A DNA stretch of 6,176 bases, taken from NCBI GenBank assembly GCA_028822945.1, contig JAPKCN010000120.1, forward strand, positions 1 through 6,176. The letters run 5' to 3'. The notes beneath the pieces were generated by a model. The model was not told the DNA's origin, did no database searches, and saw nothing but the letters and a program-made list of their open reading frames with translations. Both the position numbers and the translations under genes were made by a program. The stretch comes from Porticoccaceae bacterium (GTDB lineage: Bacteria; Pseudomonadota; Gammaproteobacteria; Pseudomonadales; Porticoccaceae). Positions 1-6,126 of this stretch are shown here, in pieces (within the stretch, counting starts at the first letter, position 1; each line of letters opens with the position of its first letter).

Positions 1-55
1 GAGCATCGCCCTTACAAGGCGAGGGTCACAGGTTCGATCCCTGTACCACCCACCA
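1..55 (+). tRNA. tRNA-Val (anticodon UAC), 3' part only
   Basis: The window opens inside the D arm, so the acceptor 5' strand and most of the D arm are missing. The anticodon stem (6-10 with 18-22) encloses the seven-base loop CTTACAA, giving anticodon TAC at 13-15, which reads valine GUA codons. A five-base variable loop (23-27) follows. The T stem is 28-32 with 40-44 around loop TTCGATC. The acceptor 3' strand is ACCACCC (45-51), the discriminator is A52, and CCA is encoded at 53-55. An intrinsic terminator begins 19 bases downstream, so this is the last gene of its transcript. Confidence 0.95.
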
Positions 56-73
56 TTACTACACGTATAAGAG

Positions 74-98
74 CCCGTATTTTTTACGGGTTTTTTTT
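74..98 (+). terminator. Rho-independent terminator of the tRNA-Val transcript
   Basis: CCCGTA (74-79) pairs perfectly with TACGGG (85-90) around a five-T loop, followed directly by eight T (91-98). On the minus strand the hairpin is not followed by a T-tract, so it is not a good terminator for the convergent pqq operon. Confidence 0.9.
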
Positions 99-357
99 CG
101 CCCTAAGAATATGACACAGCGACAGTAAACGCGTGTTTGAGGGGACATTATCGCCGGAAGTCTGTGACACCAAATTACCTGCAACAACACAACTGAACCA
201 ATCAGGTGCCTAGAGACTACCCTACAAAAAAGCTTTATAAGCGCATGCGGGTGGCTCTAAGAATGTAGTTTTAATAAACAGCCAATAACAATCCTGACGA
301 AGGCAGATCAGCCCGACAGCTCAGGTCCAGCCGTATTGGTGCTGTTTAAAACCTATC
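99..357. other. Intergenic stretch downstream of pqqC and tRNA-Val
   Basis: I see no coding region or RNA gene here. It separates the convergent tRNA-Val and pqq transcripts. The only terminator-like element for pqq on the minus strand is a 4-bp stem (GCTT 232-235 with AAGC 239-242) followed by six U (complement of 226-231), which is too short to trust. A short palindrome CGCATGCG lies at 242-249. I found no copy of the tRNA-Val 3' end that would mark an attachment site. Confidence 0.5.
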
Positions 358-1083
358 TCAAGTACTCTGCTCACAGCTATGAAACGGCGGCAGATGAAAT
401 TCATAGGCCATTTGCATGGCATCCAGCATGGTCCATAAGATATCCAGTTTAAACTGTAAAATACTCAGTGCCTCTTCCTGCTGTTGCCTCGTGTTGAAGT
501 ACCCCAAGGTTATATCGAGCCCATGTTCGACATCCCGTCGAGCCTCGCTCAACCGCTTGCGAAAGTAGCTATAACCCTCTGCGTCGATCCATGGGTAGTG
601 CTTGGGCCATTTTTCTAGGCGTCGCTGGTGAATTTGCGGTGCAAACAATTCAGTCAGGGAAGAGCACGCGGCTTCTTGCCAACTGGCTCGACGCGCAAAA
701 TTGATATAGGCGTCGCAAGCAAAGCGTACGCCCGGCAGCACATGTTGTTCGGAAAGTACCTCGTCTCGGCTTAAACCTACCGCCTCAGCTAACCGCAGCC
801 AGGCCTCAATACCGCCCTCTTCGCTGTCGTAACCGTCGTGATCGAGAATGCGTTGCACCCATTCTTTGCGCACGCCTCGGTGTTTGCAGTTAGCAAGTAT
901 CGCAGCGTCTTTAATCGGAATAGTGGTCTGGTAATAGAACCGATTAGCAACCCAGCCACGAATTTGTTGCGGGCTACTTTGCCCACTATTCATAGCGACC
1001 TGATAAGGGTGGTGGATATGGTAAAAGCGCGTTTTATCACGCAGTTTTTGTTCAAATTCTGGTCTACTCCAAGCTTCGGACAT
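358..1083 (-). CDS. pqqC: PqqC, pyrroloquinoline-quinone synthase
   Basis: Cofactor-free oxidase that performs the last step of PQQ synthesis, ring closure and eight-electron oxidation of AHQQ by O2, in the cytoplasm. The 241 residues form the expected all-helical TenA/haem-oxygenase-like fold and are slightly shorter than the usual 250 or so. Characteristic stretches are YHIHHPYQ (21-28), ANRFYYQTTIPIKDAAILANC (46-66), DHDG (81-84) and SLTELFAPQIHQRR (132-145). Matching by eye to Klebsiella PqqC, active-site H84, E147, H154, Y175 and R179 appear as H82, E135, H142, Y163 and R167, so the enzyme should be active. The start is ATG, with AGGAG 12 bases upstream overlapping the pqqE stop; the gap to pqqE is 15 bases, so the two are co-transcribed. 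It is unusual that pqqC is last, after pqqE, instead of following pqqB. Confidence 0.97.
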   Translation of the reverse strand: MSEAWSRPEFEQKLRDKTRFYHIHHPYQVAMNSGQSSPQQIRGWVANRFYYQTTIPIKDAAILANCKHRGVRKEWVQRILDHDGYDSEEGGIEAWLRLAEAVGLSRDEVLSEQHVLPGVRFACDAYINFARRASWQEAACSSLTELFAPQIHQRRLEKWPKHYPWIDAEGYSYFRKRLSEARRDVEHGLDITLGYFNTRQQQEEALSILQFKLDILWTMLDAMQMAYEFHLPPFHSCEQST

Positions 1084-1098
1084 GATGCTTTAACTCTC

Positions 1099-2232
1099 CT
1101 AAGAAGCTAGCTTTTTTGCATTCGATGGATTGCGAAATAACAGCGGAACGATCCGATCCTCAGCCATTTCGTCTTGTTTGGCCGCCGCAATGGCTTTCTT
1201 GATCAGGTGGTGCTCAGGGGATAGTTCACACACAGGATCAGTGGCATAGGCATTCCCGGTGAGCATAAAAGCCTGACAACGGCAACCGCCTAGATCTATT
1301 TCTTTTTCTGGGCAGCTAGCACAGGGCTCCTGCATCCAGTGGGTACCGCGAAAACCATTAAATAAATCGGCGTGACGCCAAATATCTTGCAAAGACGCAT
1401 CGCGCACATTGGGAAATTCCAATCCGTCAATTACTTTAGCGCTTTGACAGGGAAGCACATCCCCCTCAGGCGTCACAGTAATAAACGTCGTGCCCCAGCC
1501 GTTACTGCACTTTTTAGGACGCTTTTCATAATAATCTGGGGCGACAAATAGCACCTTCATATTACCTTGATGCTGGTCGCGAAATCGGTTGGTGGCGGCC
1601 TCGGCCTCTTCTAACTGCGCTGAACTGGGCAGTAATTGGTCGCGATTATGAAGTGCCCATGCATAGTATTGAGTGTTAGCAAGCTCGACAAATTCAGCGC
1701 CGAGGTCCTCTGCCATCTGCAAAAACTCCGTAATTTGGTGCAGGTTGCGACGGTGTAAAACAAAATTGAGCCCTAGTGGAATACCTTGATCAATGACGTA
1801 TCGGGCCATTGCCTGCTTGTGCTGAAAACTGTCGGTACCACCAAATAACGCGTTGGTTTCTTTATTACTACCCTGAAAGCTAATTTGAATGTGCTTAATG
1901 CCCGCCGCTTTGAATAAGCTAATTTTGTCGGTAGTCAGACCAATCGCAGAGGTAATTAAGTTGCAGTAAAAGCCCATCTTGTCGGCCGCCACGATAAGTT
2001 CTTCAAGGTCGCGCCTAACCAAGGGTTCGCCGCCGGAAAAACCAAGTTGCACGGCGCCCAGTTTGCGCGCCTCCCGCATGACGCGCAGCCACTCTTCGGT
2101 GCTCAACTCATGCTTGCGACTTGCCGGCAACTGCAATGGATTAGAACAATAAGGACACTGCAATGGACAGGCATAGGTCAGCTCCGCTAAAAGCCACATC
2201 GGGATATAGTGGTTGGTGCCCGTATCAGGCAT
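1099..2232 (-). CDS. pqqE: PqqE, PqqA peptide cyclase (radical SAM/SPASM)
   Basis: First enzyme of PQQ synthesis: with S-adenosylmethionine, a reductant and PqqD it forms a carbon-carbon bond between the conserved Glu and Tyr side chains of PqqA. The radical SAM motif is C22-x3-C26-x2-C29 in LTYACPLQCPYC, with the SAM-binding SGGEP at 66-70. The C-terminal SPASM domain shows C242, C262, C304, C307, C317, C319 and C335. These keep a constant offset of six from the auxiliary-cluster cysteines I recall for Methylobacterium PqqE. D313 sits where that enzyme uses an aspartate as an AuxII cluster ligand. Length 377 is normal. The ATG lies three bases after the pqqD stop, with a GAGG ribosome site inside the end of pqqD, suggesting translational coupling. 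A 15-base gap separates it from pqqC. Confidence 0.98.
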   Translation of the reverse strand: MPDTGTNHYIPMWLLAELTYACPLQCPYCSNPLQLPASRKHELSTEEWLRVMREARKLGAVQLGFSGGEPLVRRDLEELIVAADKMGFYCNLITSAIGLTTDKISLFKAAGIKHIQISFQGSNKETNALFGGTDSFQHKQAMARYVIDQGIPLGLNFVLHRRNLHQITEFLQMAEDLGAEFVELANTQYYAWALHNRDQLLPSSAQLEEAEAATNRFRDQHQGNMKVLFVAPDYYEKRPKKCSNGWGTTFITVTPEGDVLPCQSAKVIDGLEFPNVRDASLQDIWRHADLFNGFRGTHWMQEPCASCPEKEIDLGGCRCQAFMLTGNAYATDPVCELSPEHHLIKKAIAAAKQDEMAEDRIVPLLFRNPSNAKKLAS

Positions 2233-2235
2233 GGC

Positions 2236-2517
2236 TTAATCCTCTACCGCTACAATCCAACTCTGAGATTGGGCATCGATCAGAAATTCCATTACATCGG
2301 CGGGCAATGATTCAGCATCGGGATAAGTCCGCTGAAGTCCAGCAATCACATCGATGCCATTCGTCGGGCTGGTGCAGCGGGTTAAGATTGCCACCGCTGT
2401 TTCGCTAAGTTTTACGAGACCCTCGGGGTATAGCAGCACATGACACTCCTGCGCATCTTCATACTGAAGTCGATAGTTTGGATTGAGTTGAAACTGATCG
2501 CTACTAATATCAAACAT
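2236..2517 (-). CDS. pqqD: PqqD, PqqA-binding peptide chaperone
   Basis: Small RiPP recognition element protein (winged-helix PqqD fold) that binds PqqA tightly and presents it to PqqE. The 93 residues match the family length. Visible family traits are the N-terminal strand region with LNPNYRLQYEDAQE (11-24), the VLLYPEGLVKLSETAVAIL stretch (27-45) and a C-terminal helix of the type LPADVMEFLIDAQSQSWI. It is a stand-alone protein, not fused to pqqC or pqqE as in some other genomes. The ATG start has only a weak ribosome site (AAGAG about 11 bases upstream). It follows pqqB after 29 bases and precedes pqqE by 3. It directly follows pqqB here, because the pqqC gene that normally separates them has been placed at the operon end. 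Confidence 0.95.
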   Translation of the reverse strand: MFDISSDQFQLNPNYRLQYEDAQECHVLLYPEGLVKLSETAVAILTRCTSPTNGIDVIAGLQRTYPDAESLPADVMEFLIDAQSQSWIVAVED

Positions 2518-2546
2518 GCTGCAGTGCTCTTGGTTACTTTACACCT

Positions 2547-3461
2547 CTACAGGGTGATATCCATGCCATCAAAGGCAACTTCGACGCCTTCGTCTACAAG
2601 TTTCTTGCGCTGCTCCGAGTCCTCATCGAGAATTGGATTGGTGTTATTGATATGGATCAAAATCTTTCGTGGCCGATCCATTGGTCGCAACACCTCTAGC
2701 ATACCATGTTCGCCCGATTGCGGAAGATGACCCATATCCGCGGCTTTTTTCTCGCCCAGACCAACACTTTCCATTTCGTTTTCAGACCAAAATGTGCCGT
2801 CTACTAATAGGCAGTCAGATGCACTCATAAGAACCCGCGTAGCGTCGGTTAGATCGCCAAGACCGGGGGCATAAAATAAGGTTTTCCCCGAATAGGTATC
2901 GGTAACTTGAACACCAATATTGTCGCCCACATGGGCGTCGTGGCGATGGGGTGAATACGGTGGGGCCTTACCTTTTACTGGAATCGCGGTGAATGCAAGA
3001 CCATCTATTTCAGGAATAGTAAAAGCGCTACCATCTAGCGGAATAGGATGGCGATTAACACCACCGTTCCAATGCGTTAGCATCTTAAACAATGGAAACC
3101 CAGTCGTGAGATCTTCGTGCACCGCATCACTACAATAGATCTGGTGTGGGCAGCCCTCTCTTAACATCAGCAACCCAGTGGTATGATCGATTTGCGAATC
3201 CATAAACACGATGGCTTTTATAGCCGTGTCGCGAATACCACGACCGGGCTGTAGCGTCGGAAAGGCCGCCAATTGTGCAAGCAGATCGGGAGACGTATTG
3301 AACAGCACCCAGTTAACACCATCACCACTGAGGACAATCGAGGATTGAGTGCGAGCTTTTGCATTTATCGACCCAGTGCGGACTCCGTGACACATCCGGC
3401 AATTGCAGTTCCACTGCGGAAAGCCGCCACCGGCCGCAGCGCCTAAGACGTGAACAAACAT
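2547..3461 (-). CDS. pqqB: PqqB, metallo-beta-lactamase-fold PQQ biosynthesis protein
   Basis: PqqB is a member of the metallo-hydrolase fold, now understood as an iron-dependent oxygenase that hydroxylates the tyrosine ring of the Glu-Tyr intermediate; it was earlier proposed to act in PQQ export. The N terminus carries the family signature GGGFPQWNCNCRMC, with C19, C21 and C24 as the structural zinc ligands. The altered metallo-lactamase motif DSQIDHTTGLL has D92 and H93. Other family stretches are PPYSPHRHDAHVGDNIG (167-183), DGTFW (221-225), GHLPQSG (244-250) and ILIHINNTNPIL (267-278). Length 304 is typical. The ATG has GAGAG eight bases upstream. It lies 190 bases downstream of pqqA behind a terminator-like hairpin, so its expression probably depends on read-through from the pqqA promoter. 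Confidence 0.97.
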   Translation of the reverse strand: MFVHVLGAAAGGGFPQWNCNCRMCHGVRTGSINAKARTQSSIVLSGDGVNWVLFNTSPDLLAQLAAFPTLQPGRGIRDTAIKAIVFMDSQIDHTTGLLMLREGCPHQIYCSDAVHEDLTTGFPLFKMLTHWNGGVNRHPIPLDGSAFTIPEIDGLAFTAIPVKGKAPPYSPHRHDAHVGDNIGVQVTDTYSGKTLFYAPGLGDLTDATRVLMSASDCLLVDGTFWSENEMESVGLGEKKAADMGHLPQSGEHGMLEVLRPMDRPRKILIHINNTNPILDEDSEQRKKLVDEGVEVAFDGMDITL

Positions 3462-3539
3462 TGTTTAACTCTCGACTGTGATCACTGGACGGTTGTCACT
3501 GGTAATTCTCTGCTAATCAATTTGTGACTATTTTTGATG

Positions 3540-3565
3540 AAAAAAAACGCCACAAACGCTGGCGT
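3540..3565 (-). terminator. Terminator-like hairpin between pqqA and pqqB
   Basis: Read on the minus strand, ACGCCA (3565-3560) pairs perfectly with TGGCGT (3552-3547) around a seven-base loop, followed by a run of eight T ending at 3540. This is a good intrinsic terminator directly in the path from pqqA to pqqB. In other PQQ producers the short pqqA transcript is far more abundant than the full operon message, and a partial terminator here would give that result: much peptide substrate, little enzyme. The degree of read-through cannot be judged from sequence. Confidence 0.8.
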
Positions 3566-3569
3566 CTAA

Positions 3570-3602
3570 TCTCTACGAACTCAAGCAACCTTGAGACAGA
3601 GA
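3570..3602 (-). promoter_or_regulatory. Stem-loop preceding the pqqA/pqqB terminator
   Basis: CTCAAG and CTTGAG (3580-3585 and 3590-3595) form a perfect 6-bp stem with a four-base loop. Complementary TCTCT (3570-3574) and AGAGA (3598-3602) can extend it after an internal loop. A second CTCAAG copy at 3643-3648, just after the pqqA stop codon, can compete for the same partner, so two alternative folds exist. This could stabilise the short pqqA mRNA or take part in attenuation; both are inference. Confidence 0.4.
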
Positions 3603-3651
3603 GCAACGGTCGCACATAGCGAACCGAGTCACAGGTTAATCACTCAAGAAC

Positions 3652-3723
3652 TTAGCGGTTTACGAAATACATGGTAATTTCAAAACCGAGACGGATATTT
3701 TTGTAAGAAGGCTTAGTCCACAT
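3652..3723 (-). CDS. pqqA: PqqA, peptide precursor of PQQ
   Basis: Ribosomally made 23-residue peptide from which PQQ is built. It begins MWTKPSYKN and ends FEITMYFVNR, which is the highly conserved PqqA pattern. E15 and Y19 in E-x3-Y are the two residues crosslinked by PqqE and later cut out. The ATG has a good ribosome site (GGAG, complement of 3730-3733) seven bases upstream, and the stop is TAA. It is the first gene of the operon, 29 bases upstream of the stem-loops that precede pqqB. The protease that frees the crosslinked pair (pqqF or pqqG type) is not in this window. Confidence 0.97.
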   Translation of the reverse strand: MWTKPSYKNIRLGFEITMYFVNR

Positions 3724-3755
3724 GACAATCTCCAATTCATTTACGGATTTACAGT

Positions 3756-3785
3756 AATATACACTGCGCAACATGCTTACAGCAA
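3756..3785 (-). promoter_or_regulatory. Candidate sigma-70 promoter of the pqq operon
   Basis: On the minus strand a -10 box TATATT (complement of 3756-3761) lies 18 bases from a weak -35 box TTGCTG (complement of 3780-3785). Transcription would start near 3749, leaving a leader of about 25 bases before pqqA. The poor -35 box suggests that an activator may be needed. Confidence 0.45.
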
Positions 3786-3793
3786 TGCGAAGT

Positions 3794-3834
3794 TAGCAAA
3801 TTTATGTGAACATTGCTACGCTTTTTGCGCAAAA
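3794..3834. promoter_or_regulatory. Two dyad-symmetric sites upstream of the pqqA promoter
   Basis: TAGCAA (3794-3799) and TTGCTA (3813-3818) form an interrupted dyad centred about 57 bases upstream of the predicted start, a usual place for activator binding. Next to it lies a perfect 12-base palindrome TTTTGCGCAAAA (3823-3834), centred near -80. I do not recognise either as the site of a named regulator, and no regulator gene is nearby. The rest of the gap (3835-4075) shows nothing I can support as a gene or signal. Confidence 0.25.
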
Positions 3835-4075
3835 TATCGCTTTGTGAGTGGGCAAACTCCCGCCAGTCAACACACAATTCACCGATCGTTTTAGATTACT
3901 CGCAGATCTTGCGCGCGTTTACGCCAATAACGCTGGTGTCAGCACGAGAAGAATATAGCGTTATTTTTTTGTGCCTTGTTACTGCGCGAGGAATGGCTAC
4001 TGGCTAGTGAGTGGCAGCTGAATACGGGCTGGGACCGGCAAAGATTTATATAAAAAATGGGCACTAGCAAGCGAC

Positions 4076-5416
4076 TCAAGACTGCCTCGTGCGAGTTATT
4101 GATAGAAAAATACCTAACAGACAAATACTCGCGGCGATACCAAAACTCAACTGAATCGATTGCACCAGTGCCGGCAGGCTGGCAGTATCAAGCAGACGAT
4201 CTCCGATAATCTGCGACATGGCAATGACTACCAGCAGCATACTACCCAACTGACCTAGCATGCGAGTGGTGGCAATGACACCAGATGCGCTGCCGTAATC
4301 TTTACTCATTACTGAACCCATCATGGCATTGGTATTTGCCGGAGAAAATACACCAAAGCCAATGCCGGTCATGGCCAACGCAGTGCAAACTGTGAGGATG
4401 TGACTGCCTGCAGTGAGGGTACTTAGCAAATACAAACCGCAAGCTGTCAAAGCCATACCCACCGAGGTGAGAAATCGCGCTTCAAACCGATCAGAGAGCC
4501 TCCCCGAAATCGGCGAGAATAACGCCATAGTTATCGGCTGAATCATCAGAATCAAACCCGCCTGCGAGGCACTGAGGGATCTAACGTGTTGAAGGTAGAG
4601 GCTAATGAGTACGATATTTGTATATGTGCCGGTGTACATAATAAATGACGCACCACAGCATCGAGTGAAAAAAGCGTTTGCTAAAAAAAGTGAAACATCA
4701 CATATTGGATTTTGCACTGATCTGATATGACGTACAAAAAAGGCCAAACTAATTAGGCACAAAACCGCAAACGGTTGCCACTCCTGTGTCGACAGACCCG
4801 TGATACTGAAGCACAAGAAAAAAACCGTTGTGCTAAACAAACACGCACCGACTCTATCGAACTCAGATATGTCGCCCAACCATTCGTCTTTTACCCGCGT
4901 CAGACCTATATAAAGCACCAGCAGCGAGAGCGGGATATGGACCAAAAAATTGGCCCGCCAACCATATCCGTCAGTCACCATACCGCCCAGCAGCGTGCCC
5001 GCCGCTAGGCCTATATAAACCGACGACAGCACCAGGCCGATAGCTTGGCCGCGTTGGTTGTGAACAAATACAGACGAGATGATTGCTATCTGCGTGGCAT
5101 AGAGCGATGCGGCGCTAACACCTTGCAAAAATCTACCGAAAAACAGCATTTCAGTATTCACCGCAAGAGCCGTAAAAACTGAAGACCCAATGACGCCTGC
5201 AGTGCCTAAGAGGAAGACCCGTTTACGACCATAAAGGTCGGCAATTCGACCAAAAATCAAAATAAACATGATGCCTGCCATTAGGTAAGCCATGGGTATC
5301 CAACTGAGCGTGACAGCCGTTAATGAAAAATGCGTACCGATAGCCGGTAACGCAACATTGCTTGCCGACAGCATCATGGGTGTACTGAAGGCGTTCAATG
5401 CCACCATAACAAGCAC
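4076..5416 (-). CDS. MFS transporter, 14-helix drug/metabolite exporter type (DHA2-like)
   Basis: Inner-membrane major facilitator protein, probably a proton-coupled exporter; the substrate is unknown. The 446 residues give about 14 hydrophobic segments, the first at about 4-24 and the last at about 421-440. Motif A is GRIADLYGRKR (56-66). The helix-5 antiporter motif is recognisable from G117 to GG 134-135, but its usual proline is T131. Helix 1 reads TPMMLSASNVALPAIG, like the subfamily with TPFMxSSxNxALPxIG, which lacks the helix-1 aspartate of EmrB/QacA-type pumps. The given start is GTG 5416 with no clear ribosome site; ATG 5407 is an alternative, and the frame is open back to a TAA at 5474-5476. 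A weak promoter-like pair (TTGTTA, complement of 5511-5516, and TGCTAT, complement of 5488-5493) lies upstream. It has the same strand as pqq but is 352 bases from pqqA, which has its own promoter candidate, so a shared function is only possible. Confidence 0.85.
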   Translation of the reverse strand: MLVMVALNAFSTPMMLSASNVALPAIGTHFSLTAVTLSWIPMAYLMAGIMFILIFGRIADLYGRKRVFLLGTAGVIGSSVFTALAVNTEMLFFGRFLQGVSAASLYATQIAIISSVFVHNQRGQAIGLVLSSVYIGLAAGTLLGGMVTDGYGWRANFLVHIPLSLLVLYIGLTRVKDEWLGDISEFDRVGACLFSTTVFFLCFSITGLSTQEWQPFAVLCLISLAFFVRHIRSVQNPICDVSLFLANAFFTRCCGASFIMYTGTYTNIVLISLYLQHVRSLSASQAGLILMIQPITMALFSPISGRLSDRFEARFLTSVGMALTACGLYLLSTLTAGSHILTVCTALAMTGIGFGVFSPANTNAMMGSVMSKDYGSASGVIATTRMLGQLGSMLLVVIAMSQIIGDRLLDTASLPALVQSIQLSFGIAASICLLGIFLSITRTRQS

Positions 5417-5906
5417 CGCTGCTTGCGTCGGCTGTAAAGTAGTCGCGTTAAAAATACCCGTGCACCCGTCGTTTTATGGACCAGACGATAGCATAAGCCC
5501 AAGTAAGCTGTAACAATCAATCAGTTTTGCAGCTCCGGGCACGGGGGCATAAGTTGAACTCATCGTTCTCGACATTTGATTGAGCCAAAACGGCTAGAAA
5601 GCCCGAGACAATGCCCAAATAAGTGACCATGAATTTATGCCTGGCAACCTTTATCCAATGTCTAGCCTTCGTTTGAGTGCTCCGATGATGTTGATCCTTC
5701 CAAAAAAAATGAGCATAGGCCTCGCGTTTAAAGGCAAAACAGGTCATGCCAAGGTTGGCAGTTTGCCCGAGATATACAGAAGACGCCATGCTAGGCCAGT
5801 CGATTCCAAAAGCCATAGCGCGAATGTTCTGATGGTGCCGCACAGGAAAATGCATCGACCAATCTTAGGCGTAAGATAAATGACGTGACTTCCTAGGTGA
5901 AACTGA
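5417..5906. other. Intergenic region upstream of the transporter, no convincing gene
   Basis: The longest open frame is 112 codons on the minus strand (5855-5517). It has no ribosome site, no family I recognise and only one possible membrane segment near its C-terminal third (around MVTYLGIVSGFLAVLAQ). A second frame overlaps it on the plus strand (5637-5879). I treat both as chance or as relics of a decayed gene. The 5' end of the transporter transcript must lie at the left edge of this stretch. Confidence 0.4.
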
Positions 5907-5934
5907 TTGAGTTAGCCCAAGAAATATATATAAT
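5907..5934 (+). promoter_or_regulatory. Strong promoter, probably for the tRNA-Asp transcript
   Basis: TTGAGT (5907-5912) and a perfect TATAAT (5929-5934) are 16 bases apart, followed by a GC-rich discriminator GTGCGCC. That combination is typical of stringently controlled stable-RNA promoters. Transcription would start near 5941 and run about 185 bases to the tRNA-Asp gene, a long leader in which I recognise no RNA gene. TCCTC and GAGGA around 6065-6083 can form a short stem there. Confidence 0.65.
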
Positions 5935-6126
5935 GTGCGCCAAGTCGGAGCCACCAAGCCATGCAAGCATTGGTAGATAAAATAGGTAGACTCGGGCGTT
6001 ACTGGAGCATAGCTAGATCGACGCAGTGTAATTGCGGAAGCAGTGCTGTTTATTGTTAGCCACTCCTCTTAAGTTATCGAGGAATACAGGTTAGACTCGC
6101 TTAAAGCTCAATAGTGCAAAGTATAC

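Noticed and set aside
131..135. Helix-1 change in the transporter (no Asp) and the T131 in motif C as signs of a broken pump
   Set aside because: A known MFS subfamily with TPFMxSSxNxALP in helix 1 also lacks this aspartate, and the rest of the protein is full length. Positions given here are residue numbers for motif C within the gene at 4076-5416.
226..242. Short stem GCTT/AAGC followed by a T-run on the minus strand, as terminator of the pqq operon
   Set aside because: A 4-bp AT-rich stem with a three-base loop is too weak to call; the true operon end is not evident.
3813..4007. 64-codon plus-strand frame in the gap before pqqA
   Set aside because: It has no ribosome site or family resemblance and runs across the region upstream of the pqqA promoter.
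4003..4068. Inverted repeat GCTAGTG/CACTAGC after the transporter, as its terminator
   Set aside because: The 7-bp arms are 52 bases apart and have no T-tract; not a plausible intrinsic terminator.
3939..4124. 61-codon minus-strand frame overlapping the end of the transporter
   Set aside because: It is out of frame with the transporter, has low-complexity serine-rich composition and no start signal.
5517..5855. 112-codon minus-strand frame upstream of the transporter
   Set aside because: It has no ribosome site, no recognised family and no conserved motif, and an overlapping frame exists on the other strand; chance or a decayed gene is more likely.
6086..6100. ACAGGTTAGACTC resembling a tRNA T-arm, as a possible attachment-site remnant
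   Set aside because: Only seven bases match the tRNA-Val T arm and a similar ACAGGTTAA string occurs at 3631; this is within chance.
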